Origin: a virus
Reading direction: 5' to 3' (one strand)
Length of the DNA stretch: 62,862 nucleotides
Virus record (IMG/VR): IMGVR_UViG_3300047678_000246
Coordinates: 1-62,862 of that record
A program made the position numbers and the translations under genes. This document shows positions 7,738-15,988 of the stretch, in pieces. A model generated the notes under the pieces. The model was given only the letters and a program-made list of their open reading frames with translations. It searched no databases and was not told the DNA's origin. How positions within the stretch are numbered: the first letter of the stretch is position 1; each line of letters starts with the position of its first letter.

Positions 7738-8057
7738 AATCTGACACTTGGTGTTTGGGGGGAACTACTGGAAGTTGTTGGGGACCAGAGAAACACACGG
7801 TTTCTGCTTCGACTCCGCCTACTTCTTTCAAAGAATTTGACGATGTATTAGAAAGGGTTTGTCCTAACATTACGTTTTTACAATACAAGAGAATATATAA
7901 TCATTCTGTATTATCCGATACAGAACATCATTCTGACTACTATGGCGGTAGTGTAGAATACGGATTTTATGTTTGTGATTTACCCAAATTGTACGAGATG
8001 CTAGTAGAAATGAAACTAATTAAAAAGGAAGGCCAAAATGGATTGGGAATTTATTAA
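7734..8057 (+). CDS. Hypothetical protein
   Basis: 107 residues, MKSDTWCLGGTTGSCWGPEKH..., no recognised domain. The start overlaps the kinase stop (ATGA) and the end overlaps the next gene by 20 bases. Confidence 0.5.
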   Translation: MKSDTWCLGGTTGSCWGPEKHTVSASTPPTSFKEFDDVLERVCPNITFLQYKRIYNHSVLSDTEHHSDYYGGSVEYGFYVCDLPKLYEMLVEMKLIKKEGQNGLGIY

Positions 8058-8337
8058 CGACCTTCAGATTGCTATCCCTGGACAAGTGTTTATTTGGATT
8101 GGGAGTATTGTAGCTTACTTACTGACGGCGTTTATATCTACAGTATTTGTATACAAATTTTTAAAGCTTCCTCCTGAGGACCCAAAAGCATCAACCCCAC
8201 CGGCTATTATATTCTTTATTTTCTGGCCAATAGGGATAACAGTAGCATTATTTATTATGGTCTTCATATTACCAATGTGTAAAATTGATTGGCTACTAAC
8301 CAAATGTATTGGAAATAAAAAAGAAGAGCCCAAATAG
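8038..8337 (+). CDS. Two-helix membrane protein
   Basis: Ninety-nine residues with transmembrane segments around 15-42 and 53-80, a proline-rich linker and a lysine-rich tail. GGAAGG precedes the ATG. The stop lies inside promoter motif copy 4. Not recognised. Confidence 0.55.
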   Translation: MDWEFINDLQIAIPGQVFIWIGSIVAYLLTAFISTVFVYKFLKLPPEDPKASTPPAIIFFIFWPIGITVALFIMVFILPMCKIDWLLTKCIGNKKEEPK

Positions 8338-8364
8338 TGATTAAACCGTCAAACTAATAAGGGG
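8327..8364 (+). promoter_or_regulatory. Two-block promoter-like motif, copy 4
   Basis: AGCCC at 8327-8331 (inside the last codons of the previous gene), 13 bases, ACCGTCAAAC at 8345-8354, then TAATAAGGGG, which also serves as the ribosome site for the ATG at 8369. Confidence 0.65.
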
Positions 8365-8368
8365 TTTT

Positions 8369-8602
8369 ATGGAAATCTACACTAATCCCAGTAGTAAATG
8401 CTTGAAATGTGATGGAGAAATTGACTGTTTTGTAGATAATTGTCCAGACAAACGTCCCCCATCAAAAGACCATTATGTTTTATGTATGTATTGTGACGCA
8501 GTATATCAGCTTGATGACTCTTTGAAATTAATTTTAATTGACAGATTGAAATTATCCGCAGAGATAAATGCTTCATTAGACAAAAGGTGCTATTTGGAAT
8601 AG
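8369..8602 (+). CDS. Zinc-ribbon protein
   Basis: CLKCDGEIDC near the start and CMYCDAVYQL in the middle give two CxxC pairs about 30 residues apart, the layout of a zinc ribbon. 77 residues. Directly behind promoter motif copy 4. Partner unknown. Confidence 0.5.
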   Translation: MEIYTNPSSKCLKCDGEIDCFVDNCPDKRPPSKDHYVLCMYCDAVYQLDDSLKLILIDRLKLSAEINASLDKRCYLE

Positions 8603-8638
8603 AAAAATGCGTAAGAGAATAACCACTGGAGAAGTTTA

Positions 8639-9139
8639 GTGACCACTACCGGATCAACTCTGGTCAATATGGCAAATAGTAAATTATTTGAGTACCAGAA
8701 AAACATGATAAACTCTTTGAATTCCCTTTATTTTGATTTTGAAACTCGTGTATTTCACCATATTACAACATGTGCATCTATAATACAATTGGCTGGTGAT
8801 ATTGGATGGGATTTAACAGATACTAACGATGCATTAGTATTTGGAGACTGGTTAGAAGATCACAATTATCTCAAAGAGGCTGAGTATATACGAAAACATC
8901 CGAATGGTTTTAATAAATGGTTCTTCTGGGATAGTATAAGTGATTCTACCTTACCCCCTTATTCAGATGCAGAACCACATGGTATTATTTATCCATTTGA
9001 AAACCTTAGATCTAATACCAAACCAACACCTAAGAAAGTTACAGATAGTAAAACTATGTCAAAATATTTGATAGCCAAGAATATATCTAGGCCAACAAAC
9101 ATCTCTAAGAAGGTAAATGATGCGCGAAGATATGGGTAA
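8639..9139 (+). CDS. TIGR02996-like protein, second copy
   Basis: NDALVFGDWLEDHNYLKEAEYIRKHP is a diverged form of the planctomycete repeat-companion domain also seen at 4485. The rest of the 166 residues is not recognised. The GTG at 8639 follows GGAG at a normal distance; the ATG at 8669 is an alternative. Confidence 0.5.
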   Translation: MTTTGSTLVNMANSKLFEYQKNMINSLNSLYFDFETRVFHHITTCASIIQLAGDIGWDLTDTNDALVFGDWLEDHNYLKEAEYIRKHPNGFNKWFFWDSISDSTLPPYSDAEPHGIIYPFENLRSNTKPTPKKVTDSKTMSKYLIAKNISRPTNISKKVNDARRYG

Positions 9140-9980
9140 AGTGATTACTGAACGGCCAAGAAACAATTCAAGAGATAGAAGCCGTCAAAAAGGGATTAGG
9201 AAAAGGGATTCTAAACTTCCGTTAGAAGATCATCCTAAACGAGCTCCCCTTAGAGAAAAAGGGGGTAAGAACAAACAATTTACTGATGTGCTTGGCCCTC
9301 TCCGTGGATTTGTCTTCCGTCAAATTGGAAGACCCTTCTCAAAAGTATTTGCCGAAATAAGTAAGGTTCTTCGTCCTACCGGATTATCAGGATCGCACGC
9401 TCAAGATCACCTTTGGGATATGTTGGTAACCAAAGTTGTGATCCGTGATGGAAAACCATATCATTCTGACGCTCGTGGAGGGTATAGAAAAGATTCTGAG
9501 GGATATCGTCCCATTGAATATGAAGGTAGCTTTAGCGACGTTGCTTATGTTGACCCAAGAGACGGGATCGTTAAAAGAGCACCCAAAGGGTTGACTTTTA
9601 ACCAGCGGTTTAAGCAACAAGTTGAGATTAAACCAAAAGGGATTTGGCTCAACGAAAACGATAACAAATACTATCGAAAACTATTTGATTGTTGGTTTGA
9701 AATCACAGTGAAACCATTAATTGATTCTCCCCAAAATAACAAATACTATTTGAATTACGACAACTCTGATGTTGTATTAGATTACTTAGCTAAAAAGGAA
9801 AATGTTAAATATACAATATTTCCAATAATAAGATCTAATTGGGAATTAACTAACTTTCATGGTAAGCCTGTCAGAGCGATAGCAAAACGCCAATTATCAT
9901 CTAACGAGATTAAGAATTTGGGATTGAACAAAATGGATGTAACTAAACAGGAACCTTTAGTAATAGGAGGAAAGAAATGA
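9117..9980 (+). CDS. Conserved phage/planctomycete protein of unknown function
   Basis: 287 residues. After a basic N-terminus comes KNKQFTDVLGPLRGFVFRQIGRPFSKVFAEISKVLRP and then HAQDHLWDML, a combination I recall from phage and planctomycete hypothetical proteins. The next part (VAYVDPRDGIVKRAPKGLT) is also conserved in those. No enzymatic motif is visible. Start could be 9117 or 9120. The end overlaps the next gene by four bases. Confidence 0.55.
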   Translation: MMREDMGKVITERPRNNSRDRSRQKGIRKRDSKLPLEDHPKRAPLREKGGKNKQFTDVLGPLRGFVFRQIGRPFSKVFAEISKVLRPTGLSGSHAQDHLWDMLVTKVVIRDGKPYHSDARGGYRKDSEGYRPIEYEGSFSDVAYVDPRDGIVKRAPKGLTFNQRFKQQVEIKPKGIWLNENDNKYYRKLFDCWFEITVKPLIDSPQNNKYYLNYDNSDVVLDYLAKKENVKYTIFPIIRSNWELTNFHGKPVRAIAKRQLSSNEIKNLGLNKMDVTKQEPLVIGGKK

Positions 9981-10786
9981 TTGATTTGTCTAGAACACAT
10001 CTTAAAACCGTCCAAGAACTAAACCCACCTCTTGCTAGATTTGTATGCGCTCAGGTTTGGACAGGATTATATCTAGCTGGTGTATCGGTGTATAGAATTT
10101 CTAAACTGTATAACATCACTACTCAGAATGTCGATTATTATTTACAGGAAGAATTGGATAGATTGGGACTATCGGAAGAAGAACATAAATCTATCCATGA
10201 AGATAATAAAAGATCTGTTTTAAAATATGTGGCAAGTCCTAAACAGATACAAGATAATGATTCAAAATTGATGTGCCCAAGAAACATGGATATGTACAAA
10301 AAGTTTAAAGACGGAGAAACTTTACAATCCCTAGCTATTGACCATGAAATTAGCAAGCAAAGAGTGCAGCAGATTATCAATAGGATATCTCAAAGATTAG
10401 GAGAAGATTTAACTGAACGAGAACGGAAGCTGAAAATGCCAGTTGTATCAGATAATTTAAAAGAATTATACCAAGAAGGTAAAGTGACTTTAAACCAAAT
10501 TGCTGATTGGATTGGATGTAAAGAGGTAAGGAGGGTCGCTAAAGTTCTTGGTGTAAACTGGAATGAAAACATACAACAAAGAAGAGAGGAGAGAAAACAA
10601 AAGACTCTAGAAAAATATAAGGCTATAAACGATCTTTTTATGTCAGGAAAGACTATGAAAGAAATAGCAGTTGAGTTCAATACATCAGTAGGATGTATTG
10701 GGCAGACGCTAAATAGATATAGAAAAATGGGTTATGCCGAACCCAAAAGAAAATACAATTCACCTTTAGGGGTTAATTATGTGTGA
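9977..10786 (+). CDS. Multi-HTH DNA-binding protein with sigma region 4-like unit
   Basis: 269 residues with about four helix-turn-helix units. LQSLAIDHEISKQRVQQIINRI near residues 115-136 is close to sigma-70 region 4 (LEEIA..GVSRERVRQIE). Another at the end (KEIAVEFNTSVGCIGQTLNRY) is a similar HTH. It has no region 2, so it is not a complete sigma factor; it is more likely a transcription regulator or half of a split sigma. See the sigma-like protein at 15084. Confidence 0.5.
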   Translation: MIDLSRTHLKTVQELNPPLARFVCAQVWTGLYLAGVSVYRISKLYNITTQNVDYYLQEELDRLGLSEEEHKSIHEDNKRSVLKYVASPKQIQDNDSKLMCPRNMDMYKKFKDGETLQSLAIDHEISKQRVQQIINRISQRLGEDLTERERKLKMPVVSDNLKELYQEGKVTLNQIADWIGCKEVRRVAKVLGVNWNENIQQRREERKQKTLEKYKAINDLFMSGKTMKEIAVEFNTSVGCIGQTLNRYRKMGYAEPKRKYNSPLGVNYV

Positions 10787-11231
10787 ATGTTGTAGTGCTG
10801 ATACTCATTATATTGGTGAGGTTTTCCCAAAGTGGATGTTAGTAAGAGCTCGTAAAAATGGCAACGAGATGAAGGAAGGTGATTGGGGGTTGGTTAATTT
10901 CAACTCTCCTTCTTTTATATGGGATGGAAAATTAGAACCAACAGAAGAACCTAGTAAATTCTGTGTGGATGACAAAGAAGATGTACCACCAGAGTTAGAT
11001 GAAGCTTGGGATAATTACATGGGAGTGGTTGAAGATTTTTCTAAATGTCTACACGGACATGTCCAAGATGGATACCTCCTTTATAAATCATGCTTAGAAG
11101 GAGGATATGATAACAATAAGTGTCCGAGATTTGATGTATGGTTATTTGATAGGTTAGGGCAAGTTGTAAACAAGTGGAAGAAAGACGGAGCTATTATCTG
11201 GATGGAGAATGCAATCAGGCATCGCAAATAG
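10779..11231 (+). CDS. Hypothetical protein
   Basis: 150 residues beginning MCECCSADTHYIG, with four cysteines that could bind metal. The rest is mixed and Trp-rich, no known family. Overlaps the genes on both sides. Confidence 0.5.
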   Translation: MCECCSADTHYIGEVFPKWMLVRARKNGNEMKEGDWGLVNFNSPSFIWDGKLEPTEEPSKFCVDDKEDVPPELDEAWDNYMGVVEDFSKCLHGHVQDGYLLYKSCLEGGYDNNKCPRFDVWLFDRLGQVVNKWKKDGAIIWMENAIRHRK

Positions 11232-11888
11232 AGGAAAGAAATTTTCAGAAGAAGTTATAAAAAGAATAAGTGAAGGACACAAAGGATTAAAATTAAGACC
11301 TCATACAGAAGAAGAAAAACGGCGAATAAGTATTTCTTCTTCTAAAAAATTCACCCCAGAATATAATGCAAAATTTAGAAAGACGATGGAACAATTAGGT
11401 TATTGGATTCCTTTAGAAATTAAAGAAGATTATGCATTTTATGGAATACTTTCTAATTGGATTGCTAAAATGTTTGACACATGTGTGGATACATCCCAAA
11501 TTGAGTTAATAAAAACTCACGGTGTATTTCACCAATATAAAAATACAAAAGGTGTTGTAAGAGATCACAAATTAAATAGAAGAACAGGATTTGAATTGCA
11601 GATTTTCCCAGAAATTCTTAGGCACCCATGTAACTGTAATATTATCACACACGCAAATAATGTAGCTAAATCCTTCAGTAGCACAATTCCTAAAGATTCT
11701 ATTAATATAGAAGATTTATTTTTGACATTGTTAATTATGATGGTGATTGGATAGAACAAGAACAATGCTTAAAACTCATCGGGGCTTACAAAAATGGGAA
11801 AAGGTATAAAAGAAAGCCTTATGAGATTAGATATGTTAAATATGGAATGTCTTTCAGACCTGGAATTAAATACAAGGAAATAAATTAA
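11209..11888 (+). pseudogene. Homing endonuclease (NUMOD3 / HNH-like), frameshifted
   Basis: RGKKFSEEVIKRISEGHKGLKLRPHTEEEKRRIS is two NUMOD3-type DNA-binding motifs, and VVRDHKLNRRTGFE...LRHPCNCNIITHANNVAKS is the catalytic-side sequence of a phage homing endonuclease family. The frame then runs into nonsense and stops at 11754. Dropping one T from the T5 run at 11719-11723 restores EDLFDIVNYDGDWIEQEQC...RYKRKP..IRYV to a TAA at 11886-11888, which overlaps the next ATG like other genes here. So the gene carries a one-base insertion, real or a sequencing error. Confidence 0.65.
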
Positions 11889-12493
11889 TGACAGCTTATT
11901 TTACTTCAGACAGCCATTTTGGACACCAACGAATAATTGAATATTGCGACCGCCCGTTTAAATCAGTAGAGGAAATGAATCAATCTATTATTCAGAGATG
12001 GAATTCCAAAGTTGGTGAAAACGATACGCTTTATTTTTTAGGGGATTGGGCGCTGGGCGGAGGATTTAAGTCCGCTGGAGAAAAAGCCCGTTTTTACAGA
12101 GAGAAGATTAATTGTAAAAACATCTATTTAATATGGGGGAACCATGATCATAGCCGTGAAGATAATTTGTTTAAATCCCAATTTGTAAATTGTCAAGATA
12201 TGATGGAGATAAATGTGGATGGTAAACACATTACTCTATGTCACTATGCATTAAAAGTGTGGAATAAATCACATCACGGTTCTTGGCATTTATATGGACA
12301 TTCTCATGGAACTCTTCCTGATGACCCCAATAGTTTATCATTTGATTGTGGTGTAGATTGTCATAATTTCTACCCATTGAACGTAAAGGAAATAAACGCC
12401 ATAATGGACAAGAAAGAATGGAAATCAGTGGACCATCATAAAGGAGATAAAAAGAAAGGGAATAATAAAATCATTAGAAGTGATATCTTGTGA
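11888..12493 (+). CDS. Calcineurin-like metallophosphoesterase
   Basis: The metal-binding motifs run in order: YFTSDSHFGH (D-x-H), LGDWA (GD), WGNHD (GNHD), HYA and YGHSHG (GHxH). 201 residues, usual size for the phage family. Substrate is not shown; family members cleave phosphodiesters in nucleic acids or nucleotides. The tail is lysine-rich. A second, distinct phosphoesterase lies at 40995. Confidence 0.8.
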   Translation: MTAYFTSDSHFGHQRIIEYCDRPFKSVEEMNQSIIQRWNSKVGENDTLYFLGDWALGGGFKSAGEKARFYREKINCKNIYLIWGNHDHSREDNLFKSQFVNCQDMMEINVDGKHITLCHYALKVWNKSHHGSWHLYGHSHGTLPDDPNSLSFDCGVDCHNFYPLNVKEINAIMDKKEWKSVDHHKGDKKKGNNKIIRSDIL

Positions 12494-12520
12494 TCAGTTC
12501 TGGTAAATAATTATTAATTT

Positions 12521-12988
12521 ATGCAGTACGTATATAACGATGGTGGTAAAAAAGAAGCGGGCTTCAAAGGGAATTCTGGAGATTGTGTTTGTAGATCAAT
12601 AAGTATCGTTACTGGTCTTCCTTACAAAGAAGTCTACAAAGCTTTAAATCAACTGGCTAAAAAAGAACGCATCGGTAAAATTAAAAAAGATAAATCTTCC
12701 GCTAGAAATGGTGTATACAAACATACTTACACCAAATATCTTCTTAGTATAGGTTACTTGTGGGTTCCAACTATGAAGATAGGATCGGGATGTAAATTTC
12801 ATTTAAAAGAAGAGGAACTACCTAAAGGTAGATTAATTGTGGTTGTGTCAAAACATCTTACGGCAGTTATTGATGGCGTCTTGCATGACACAAGTGATTG
12901 CTCCCGAGATGGTACAAGATGTGTTTATGGATATTTTGTTAAAAAGGAAGTTATAAATGAACAGAATCTGCCCAGTATGTCAAGCTGA
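12521..12988 (+). CDS. Papain-like cysteine-protease-fold phage protein
   Basis: GNSGDCVCRSISIVTGL near residue 18 carries the candidate catalytic Cys, SKHLTAVIDG the His, and HDTSDCSRDGTRCVYGY a following polar residue. This order is known from a conserved phage family with a papain-like fold. 155 residues. No clear ribosome site precedes the ATG. Activity and target are unknown. Confidence 0.5.
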   Translation: MQYVYNDGGKKEAGFKGNSGDCVCRSISIVTGLPYKEVYKALNQLAKKERIGKIKKDKSSARNGVYKHTYTKYLLSIGYLWVPTMKIGSGCKFHLKEEELPKGRLIVVVSKHLTAVIDGVLHDTSDCSRDGTRCVYGYFVKKEVINEQNLPSMSS

Positions 12989-13223
12989 GTTTGAATCAAA
13001 AATGGATTATTCTGTATTTGATAGACCTGAAATTGTCAAAGAAATTATGGAATCAGAAGGGTGGGATTGCCCTAATTGTGATGAAAACAAATATCAACAA
13101 GCTATTAAAGATTATAGAGCAGGAATGTTTTATTCATCTGAAGAAGTACACAATCATCTTATAAATGGAACAAAGCCAAGATCTGATCGAGAGTTGAACC
13201 CTGAAAAATATAAATCAAATTAA
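12957..13223 (+). CDS. Zinc-ribbon protein
   Basis: CPVC at residues 5-8 and CPNC near 38-41 are the two halves of a zinc ribbon. 88 residues. Overlaps the previous gene by 32 bases in another frame. Last gene before promoter motif copy 5. Confidence 0.55.
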   Translation: MNRICPVCQAEFESKMDYSVFDRPEIVKEIMESEGWDCPNCDENKYQQAIKDYRAGMFYSSEEVHNHLINGTKPRSDRELNPEKYKSN

Positions 13224-13228
13224 TCAAA

Positions 13229-13264
13229 AGCCCTAACATTGTATTAACCGTCAAACTTGTAAGG
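13229..13264 (+). promoter_or_regulatory. Two-block promoter-like motif, copy 5 (upstream of tRNA)
   Basis: AGCCC at 13229, 13 bases, ACCGTCAAAC at 13247-13256, TTGTAAGG. The next feature is a tRNA, seven bases on, not a protein start. So the TTGTAAGGAG tail cannot be explained only as a ribosome site and is probably part of the promoter itself. Confidence 0.7.
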
Positions 13265-13270
13265 AGTTTT

Positions 13271-13342
13271 GTGCCTGTGGGGTAATGGTTAGCCCGTCAG
13301 ATTGTGAGTCTGAAGGAATGGGTTCAATTCCCATCAGGCACC
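13271..13342 (+). tRNA. tRNA-His (GTG)
   Basis: Acceptor stem GTGCCTG/CAGGCAC, D arm GGGT-loop-GCCC, anticodon arm TCAGA-TTGTGAG-TCTGA with anticodon GTG, and T arm ATGGG-TTCAATT-CCCAT all pair. CCA is not encoded (C73 then CTTTTT). The base before the acceptor stem is T, so the extra G(-1) expected on histidine tRNAs is not encoded. A T-run follows immediately. No other tRNA was found. Confidence 0.9.
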
Positions 13343-13359
13343 CTTTTTAAGGAACCAAT

Positions 13360-13809
13360 ATGTCTTCCGATTTAACATGGAAAGATGTTGTACGTGAAGG
13401 GCTTTCTAAAATTCTTACACACAGACAACTTATAGTCCTAAGGGACGCATTAATCGTAGATGATCCAATGTTAATTCAGGGGGCTACAACTTCTCCTCCC
13501 CCATTACAATGCGTTGAAGATTGGCCAGTAGAAGCGGCTTGTCCATTAGGATTTTGTGGTTGGAAAGGAGATCAATTAGATACTGTAGCAGATGTAGAAG
13601 ATTTCTTTGCTAAAAAATGTTTTGAATTAGATCAAACATTAGGAGAACCTGCGGCTTGTAGATATTTTCTAAACTATTGGGATGATACTCCTAGAGAAGA
13701 AGCTAGAAAAGAATTACTAGGAGAGGTTGAAAAACTGTTAGAAGGAATAGAAAATGAGCAGAGAAGGTCTAAGGAGGGTGAGGTCGATGCACTGGAAGCT
13801 AGTAGTTGA
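13360..13809 (+). CDS. Conserved planctomycete/phage-type protein
   Basis: 149 residues. LTHRQLIVLRDAL, PPPLQCVEDWPVEAACPLG, and the Leu-Gly-Glu-Pro-Ala stretch followed by FLNYWDDTPREEAR recall a hypothetical family in planctomycete genomes. No catalytic motif is visible. It follows the tRNA by 17 bases and is probably on the same transcript. Confidence 0.55.
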   Translation: MSSDLTWKDVVREGLSKILTHRQLIVLRDALIVDDPMLIQGATTSPPPLQCVEDWPVEAACPLGFCGWKGDQLDTVADVEDFFAKKCFELDQTLGEPAACRYFLNYWDDTPREEARKELLGEVEKLLEGIENEQRRSKEGEVDALEASS

Positions 13810-13963
13810 AAGTATGGTAGACGCAATTTACAGTAAATGGTGGAACAGAGAAGAGACCACCGAAGAAATGATTGTACAAATAGAACGTATACCCCAATAT
13901 GAGAGGGAATGTCAAATTGATCAAATTGATTTAGATCATTATTTAGAAGGGTCTGGAGAATGA
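13787..13963 (+). CDS. Hypothetical small protein
   Basis: Fifty-eight residues starting MHWKLVVESMVDAIYSKW. AAGGAGGGTGAGG inside the end of the previous gene is well placed for the ATG at 13787. The ATG at 13754 in the same frame is the longer alternative. Not recognised. Confidence 0.45.
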   Translation: MHWKLVVESMVDAIYSKWWNREETTEEMIVQIERIPQYERECQIDQIDLDHYLEGSGE

Positions 13964-14364
13964 AGAAGACTAAAGAGGAAGCAATTGATTGGATGTATTC
14001 TTTTATTAATCCAATCCAATTAAAATTAGGATTACCATACACAATAAATTTGTACGAATGGACAATCTGGAACTTTTGGCATAATGTCATAAATTTCCCA
14101 ATCAACGGAACGGAATTAGAAATTAGTTTTGCTATTAGAATTAAAGGCGACGATAATTCATTTATGTGGGAACCTGACGATGGAAGTGATAGAAGTAAGG
14201 GGTGGAAAGGTGATTATATAAAGATGATGTATGGGTCTGGTGCAAAACACGATTGCCCTTATTGTGAATGCTGGAAAGAACATTATCAATCCAAGAAATT
14301 TAATGATTCTATAGAAGCTTTGGAATGGGTGGATTCTTTACTTACTTTAAACAGATCGGTTTAA
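13960..14364 (+). CDS. Hypothetical protein
   Basis: 134 residues, Trp-rich, with a CPYCEC motif near 105 that may bind metal. Four-base overlap with the previous stop. Not recognised. Confidence 0.5.
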   Translation: MKKTKEEAIDWMYSFINPIQLKLGLPYTINLYEWTIWNFWHNVINFPINGTELEISFAIRIKGDDNSFMWEPDDGSDRSKGWKGDYIKMMYGSGAKHDCPYCECWKEHYQSKKFNDSIEALEWVDSLLTLNRSV

Positions 14365-14379
14365 GAGGATAAGTTTTTC

Positions 14380-14571
14380 ATGGCTAAGCAAAAGTCGATT
14401 TATGTAGAACGTGTTTGGCAGACTACCGATGCTCCTGGGTACTATCCGTACGCCATGAGATTCGCTTGGTCTTATCCCGAAGATCCGGCTTGGAAGCAAC
14501 ATCAGTACGATTTAGAAAGTTGGGAGAACGAGCAGAAGAGGGCTAAAACTCAAAAAGATCAGGAGTGGTAA
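14380..14571 (+). CDS. Hypothetical small protein
   Basis: Sixty-three residues, MAKQKSIYVERVWQTTDAPG..., rich in Tyr and Trp. Not recognised. Confidence 0.5.
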   Translation: MAKQKSIYVERVWQTTDAPGYYPYAMRFAWSYPEDPAWKQHQYDLESWENEQKRAKTQKDQEW

Positions 14572-14985
14572 GTGGAAAATATTTCCATGCTAAGTCTTTT
14601 TCAATCAGGATGTTTCACTCTTAATAGTGGAAAAGAATCAAAATGGAAAATCGAATGCGACGCATTAACTTCCGCTGATTGGGACACGTTAGCTATTATG
14701 GTGAGAGAACTTGTAGGATCGTATTCCAGAGTTCTGGGAGTCCCTAGAGGCGGTTTACCCTTACAAGAACGTTTGGAGCCTTTTGTCAGTCAAATCGGTC
14801 CTGTACTCCTCGTAGACGATGTATTAACCACAGGAGGATCAATAACAAAACTACGAGATAAATTGTATAATGAACAAATTCATCTTGAACTATGTCACAT
14901 AAAAGGTGTTGTTGTATTCTCAAGAGGGAAAACGCCATCATGGATTAAATGTCTCTTCCAAATGCCTGAACAAATGCATGTCTGA
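14572..14985 (+). CDS. Phosphoribosyltransferase-like protein
   Basis: VLLVDDVLTTGGSI near residues 85-98 is the PRPP-binding motif of type I phosphoribosyltransferases, and GVPRGGLPL upstream fits the PPi loop. FTLNSGKESKWKIECDAL near the start recalls orotate phosphoribosyltransferase. 137 residues, short for the family. It may salvage a base or act as a regulator. GTG start with AGGAG in front. Confidence 0.7.
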   Translation: MENISMLSLFQSGCFTLNSGKESKWKIECDALTSADWDTLAIMVRELVGSYSRVLGVPRGGLPLQERLEPFVSQIGPVLLVDDVLTTGGSITKLRDKLYNEQIHLELCHIKGVVVFSRGKTPSWIKCLFQMPEQMHV

Positions 14986-15083
14986 TTAAACAATTCATTG
15001 CTGAATTGTCAGTCACAAACCATTCCGCTTTTCACATTGGGTTACACATCTCCAACTATTGCCTTATTTCAAAGGAGATAGGA

Positions 15084-15653
15084 ATGACTGACAACGTAGT
15101 CAGATCCAAAATGGAAGTAGATTACGAGGAAGTAGAATCTTTAATACACTATCAAATAAGGAATATGATCGGAAATGGAGTCCTCTACGATCAAGAGCAA
15201 GCTCTGTCAGATGCTAATCTAGCTTTCGTAAAAGCTCATCTTAATTTTGATAATCATATTGCTAGTTTCAACACCCACATAGGCTTTAGAGTCTGGGTTG
15301 CGTTGAAGAATGCACTACGCCAAAACTACAAGAAGATGAAGCCTTTATCATTCTCAGAATTAGATTCTGATGGACAACAACAAATAGAAAACAAATTATC
15401 AAACAGAAACAAACAATTTACAGAAGAGGAGCACCATTCCAACAATTGGATGGAAGATATTAGTTCAGATGCAAAAGAAGTTCTTAACCTTGTCTTACAT
15501 CCGCCGAAAGATGTGATGTTTCTGTTATTCGAACAAGGTAGAGAATACATATCAACTCATAGAAAATGTTTGAAAGAATATTTAGTAGATTGTGGATGGG
15601 ATAGAGATAGGATTGAAGAAGCTTTTGAAGAAATCAAAGAGGCTATGTCTTAA
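15084..15653 (+). CDS. Sigma-70 region 2-like protein (candidate phage sigma factor)
   Basis: EQALSDANLAFVKAHLNFD followed by FNTHIGFRVWVALKNALRQ resembles sigma region 2.1-2.4 (DL.QEa..gl..A...fD...g..FsTya.w.i...i). The C-terminal part, helical with RHxxR-free sequence, could hold a weak region 4. 189 residues, the size of an ECF sigma. ATG 15084 follows AAAGGAGATAGGA; an upstream in-frame codon at 15006 lacks a ribosome site. A perfect 7-bp inverted repeat with a 4-base loop (14991-15008) lies in the leader. It is the best candidate here to read the two-block promoter motif, but that link is inference. Confidence 0.5.
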   Translation: MTDNVVRSKMEVDYEEVESLIHYQIRNMIGNGVLYDQEQALSDANLAFVKAHLNFDNHIASFNTHIGFRVWVALKNALRQNYKKMKPLSFSELDSDGQQQIENKLSNRNKQFTEEEHHSNNWMEDISSDAKEVLNLVLHPPKDVMFLLFEQGREYISTHRKCLKEYLVDCGWDRDRIEEAFEEIKEAMS

Positions 15654-15976
15654 TGAGCGAAAAAGGAAGTGCTAGGATTTTCTTTGGGTTATTGTTAATT
15701 CTTGTAATTGGCAGTTTTATCTATTTTCTAGTTAATGAATATCCAATCACATCTAATTGGGAAACATTTCAATTATTAGAACGGGGAATTGAGAACAATC
15801 AGTATTATGTTAGGTCCATTAAAGGTGAAAGAATAAACTGCACAAGAGATGTTTATCTTCGATTTATTGCTGCTGGCACGTATACATGTAAAGTTTCCCC
15901 AAAGCTAAAAGATTCTGAATACAGATACATTTACGAAGTAAAGAAAGTTAATCTCCTTTCCAACATTCAATGGTGA
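15653..15976 (+). CDS. Single-pass membrane protein
   Basis: Transmembrane segment at residues 9-27 (IFFGLLLILVIGSFIYFLV), then an 80-residue extracytoplasmic-type domain with two cysteines. Start overlaps the sigma-like gene stop. A sigma gene followed by a membrane protein is the layout of sigma/anti-sigma pairs, but no anti-sigma motif is visible. Confidence 0.5.
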   Translation: MSEKGSARIFFGLLLILVIGSFIYFLVNEYPITSNWETFQLLERGIENNQYYVRSIKGERINCTRDVYLRFIAAGTYTCKVSPKLKDSEYRYIYEVKKVNLLSNIQW

Positions 15977-15988
15977 ATTGAGGATATT

